Below, in pieces: positions 5,862 through 6,167 of a stretch of DNA of 6,167 nt. The first letter of the stretch is position 1. The number at the start of each line of letters is the position of its first letter. The notes beneath the pieces were generated by a model, which ran no database searches, was not told the origin of the DNA, and saw only the letters and a program-made list of their open reading frames with translations. This DNA comes from Holophagaceae bacterium (GTDB lineage: Bacteria > Acidobacteriota > Holophagae > Holophagales > Holophagaceae). The stretch lies in assembly GCA_025355915.1 (NCBI GenBank), contig JANXYT010000256.1, positions 1 to 6,167 of the forward strand. The letters are read 5' to 3'. The position numbers were made by a program, and so were the translations under genes.

Positions 5862-6167
5862 ATGATCGAGCAGGTCCTCTTCTTCTTCGCGCACAATCCC
5901 CTGCTGATGCTGTTCGCCGTGGTGGCGTTGGGCTATCCCATCAGCAAGATCCGCATCGCCGGTGCCTCCTTCGGCATCGCCAGCATTCTATTCGCCGGCA
6001 TCGCCCTGGGCGCGCTGGTGATGGCCCCGGGCCTGGATCCGGTCCTCAAGAAGGACATCTCCAAGGAGATGAAGCTGGTCTACGAGCTGGGCCTGGCCGT
6101 CTTCGTCTACGCCATGGGCCTGTCCATCTCGCACAGCTTCTGGGCGGCCTTCAGCCGCGAGGGCATG
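5862..6167 (+). CDS. AspT/YidE/YbjL-type antiporter family membrane protein, N-terminus, partial
   Basis: The 102 codons seen are open to the window edge. Helices can be read at about residues 5-26 (FFFAHNPLLMLFAVVALGY), 36-56 (ASFGIASILFAGIALGALV) and 73-92 (VYELGLAVFVYAMGLSIS). The link GYPISKIRIAGASFGIA (24-40) followed by a helix and then an ELGLAVFVYAMGL helix is characteristic of the aspartate-alanine exchanger family (AspT, and YidE/YbjL of unknown substrate). Full-length members have two such membrane halves around TrkA-C regulatory domains, which would be beyond the window. GGAG at 5853-5856, five bases from the ATG, supports the start. It probably shares a transcript with the cysteine desulfurase; since the desulfurase makes alanine and these proteins may exchange amino acids, a link is possible but speculative. 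Confidence 0.75.
   Translation, partial: MIEQVLFFFAHNPLLMLFAVVALGYPISKIRIAGASFGIASILFAGIALGALVMAPGLDPVLKKDISKEMKLVYELGLAVFVYAMGLSISHSFWAAFSREGM

Overview
The window is GC-rich, densely coded bacterial DNA with strong Shine-Dalgarno (SD) sites and no sign of phage, integrase or transposase genes. Gene content and protein style (secreted single-Cache protein, fused glutamate formimidoyltransferase-cyclodeaminase, cytosolic-type 5'-nucleotidase, AspT/YidE-type transporter) suggest an environmental Gram-negative, possibly Acidobacteriota of the Holophaga/Geothrix type. That placement is an inference from familiarity, not a database result.

Layout. The left edge holds the N-terminus of a membrane-anchored sensor (minus strand, cut by the window). 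Divergent from it across 177 bases is a small secreted Cache-domain protein (354-815), then a DUF6445-like 2-oxoglutarate/Fe(II) oxygenase candidate (901-1584). The oxygenase gene converges on a long minus-strand ftcD gene (3486 to 1645). The 60-base gap between them holds heptamer repeats that fold into a shared terminator-like hairpin. Upstream of ftcD, also on the minus strand, is a cytosolic-type 5'-nucleotidase (4557 to 3631); the 144 bases between the two carry two strong hairpins. A cysteine desulfurase (4775-5833) is transcribed divergently from the nucleotidase, and 28 bases after it an AspT/YidE-family transporter starts and runs off the right edge.

Functionally this looks like ordinary chromosomal housekeeping and sensing rather than one dedicated system. 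FtcD joins histidine breakdown to one-carbon metabolism, the nucleotidase acts in purine turnover, and the desulfurase supplies sulfur. The Cache pair may form a small-molecule sensing unit. I found no convincing undescribed multi-gene system. The items most worth attention are an inverted-repeat element built of 9-base units that reads in frame into the desulfurase start, the heptamer-repeat terminator, a C2H2-type zinc-ligand insertion in FtcD, and the stand-alone Cache protein beside a sensor.
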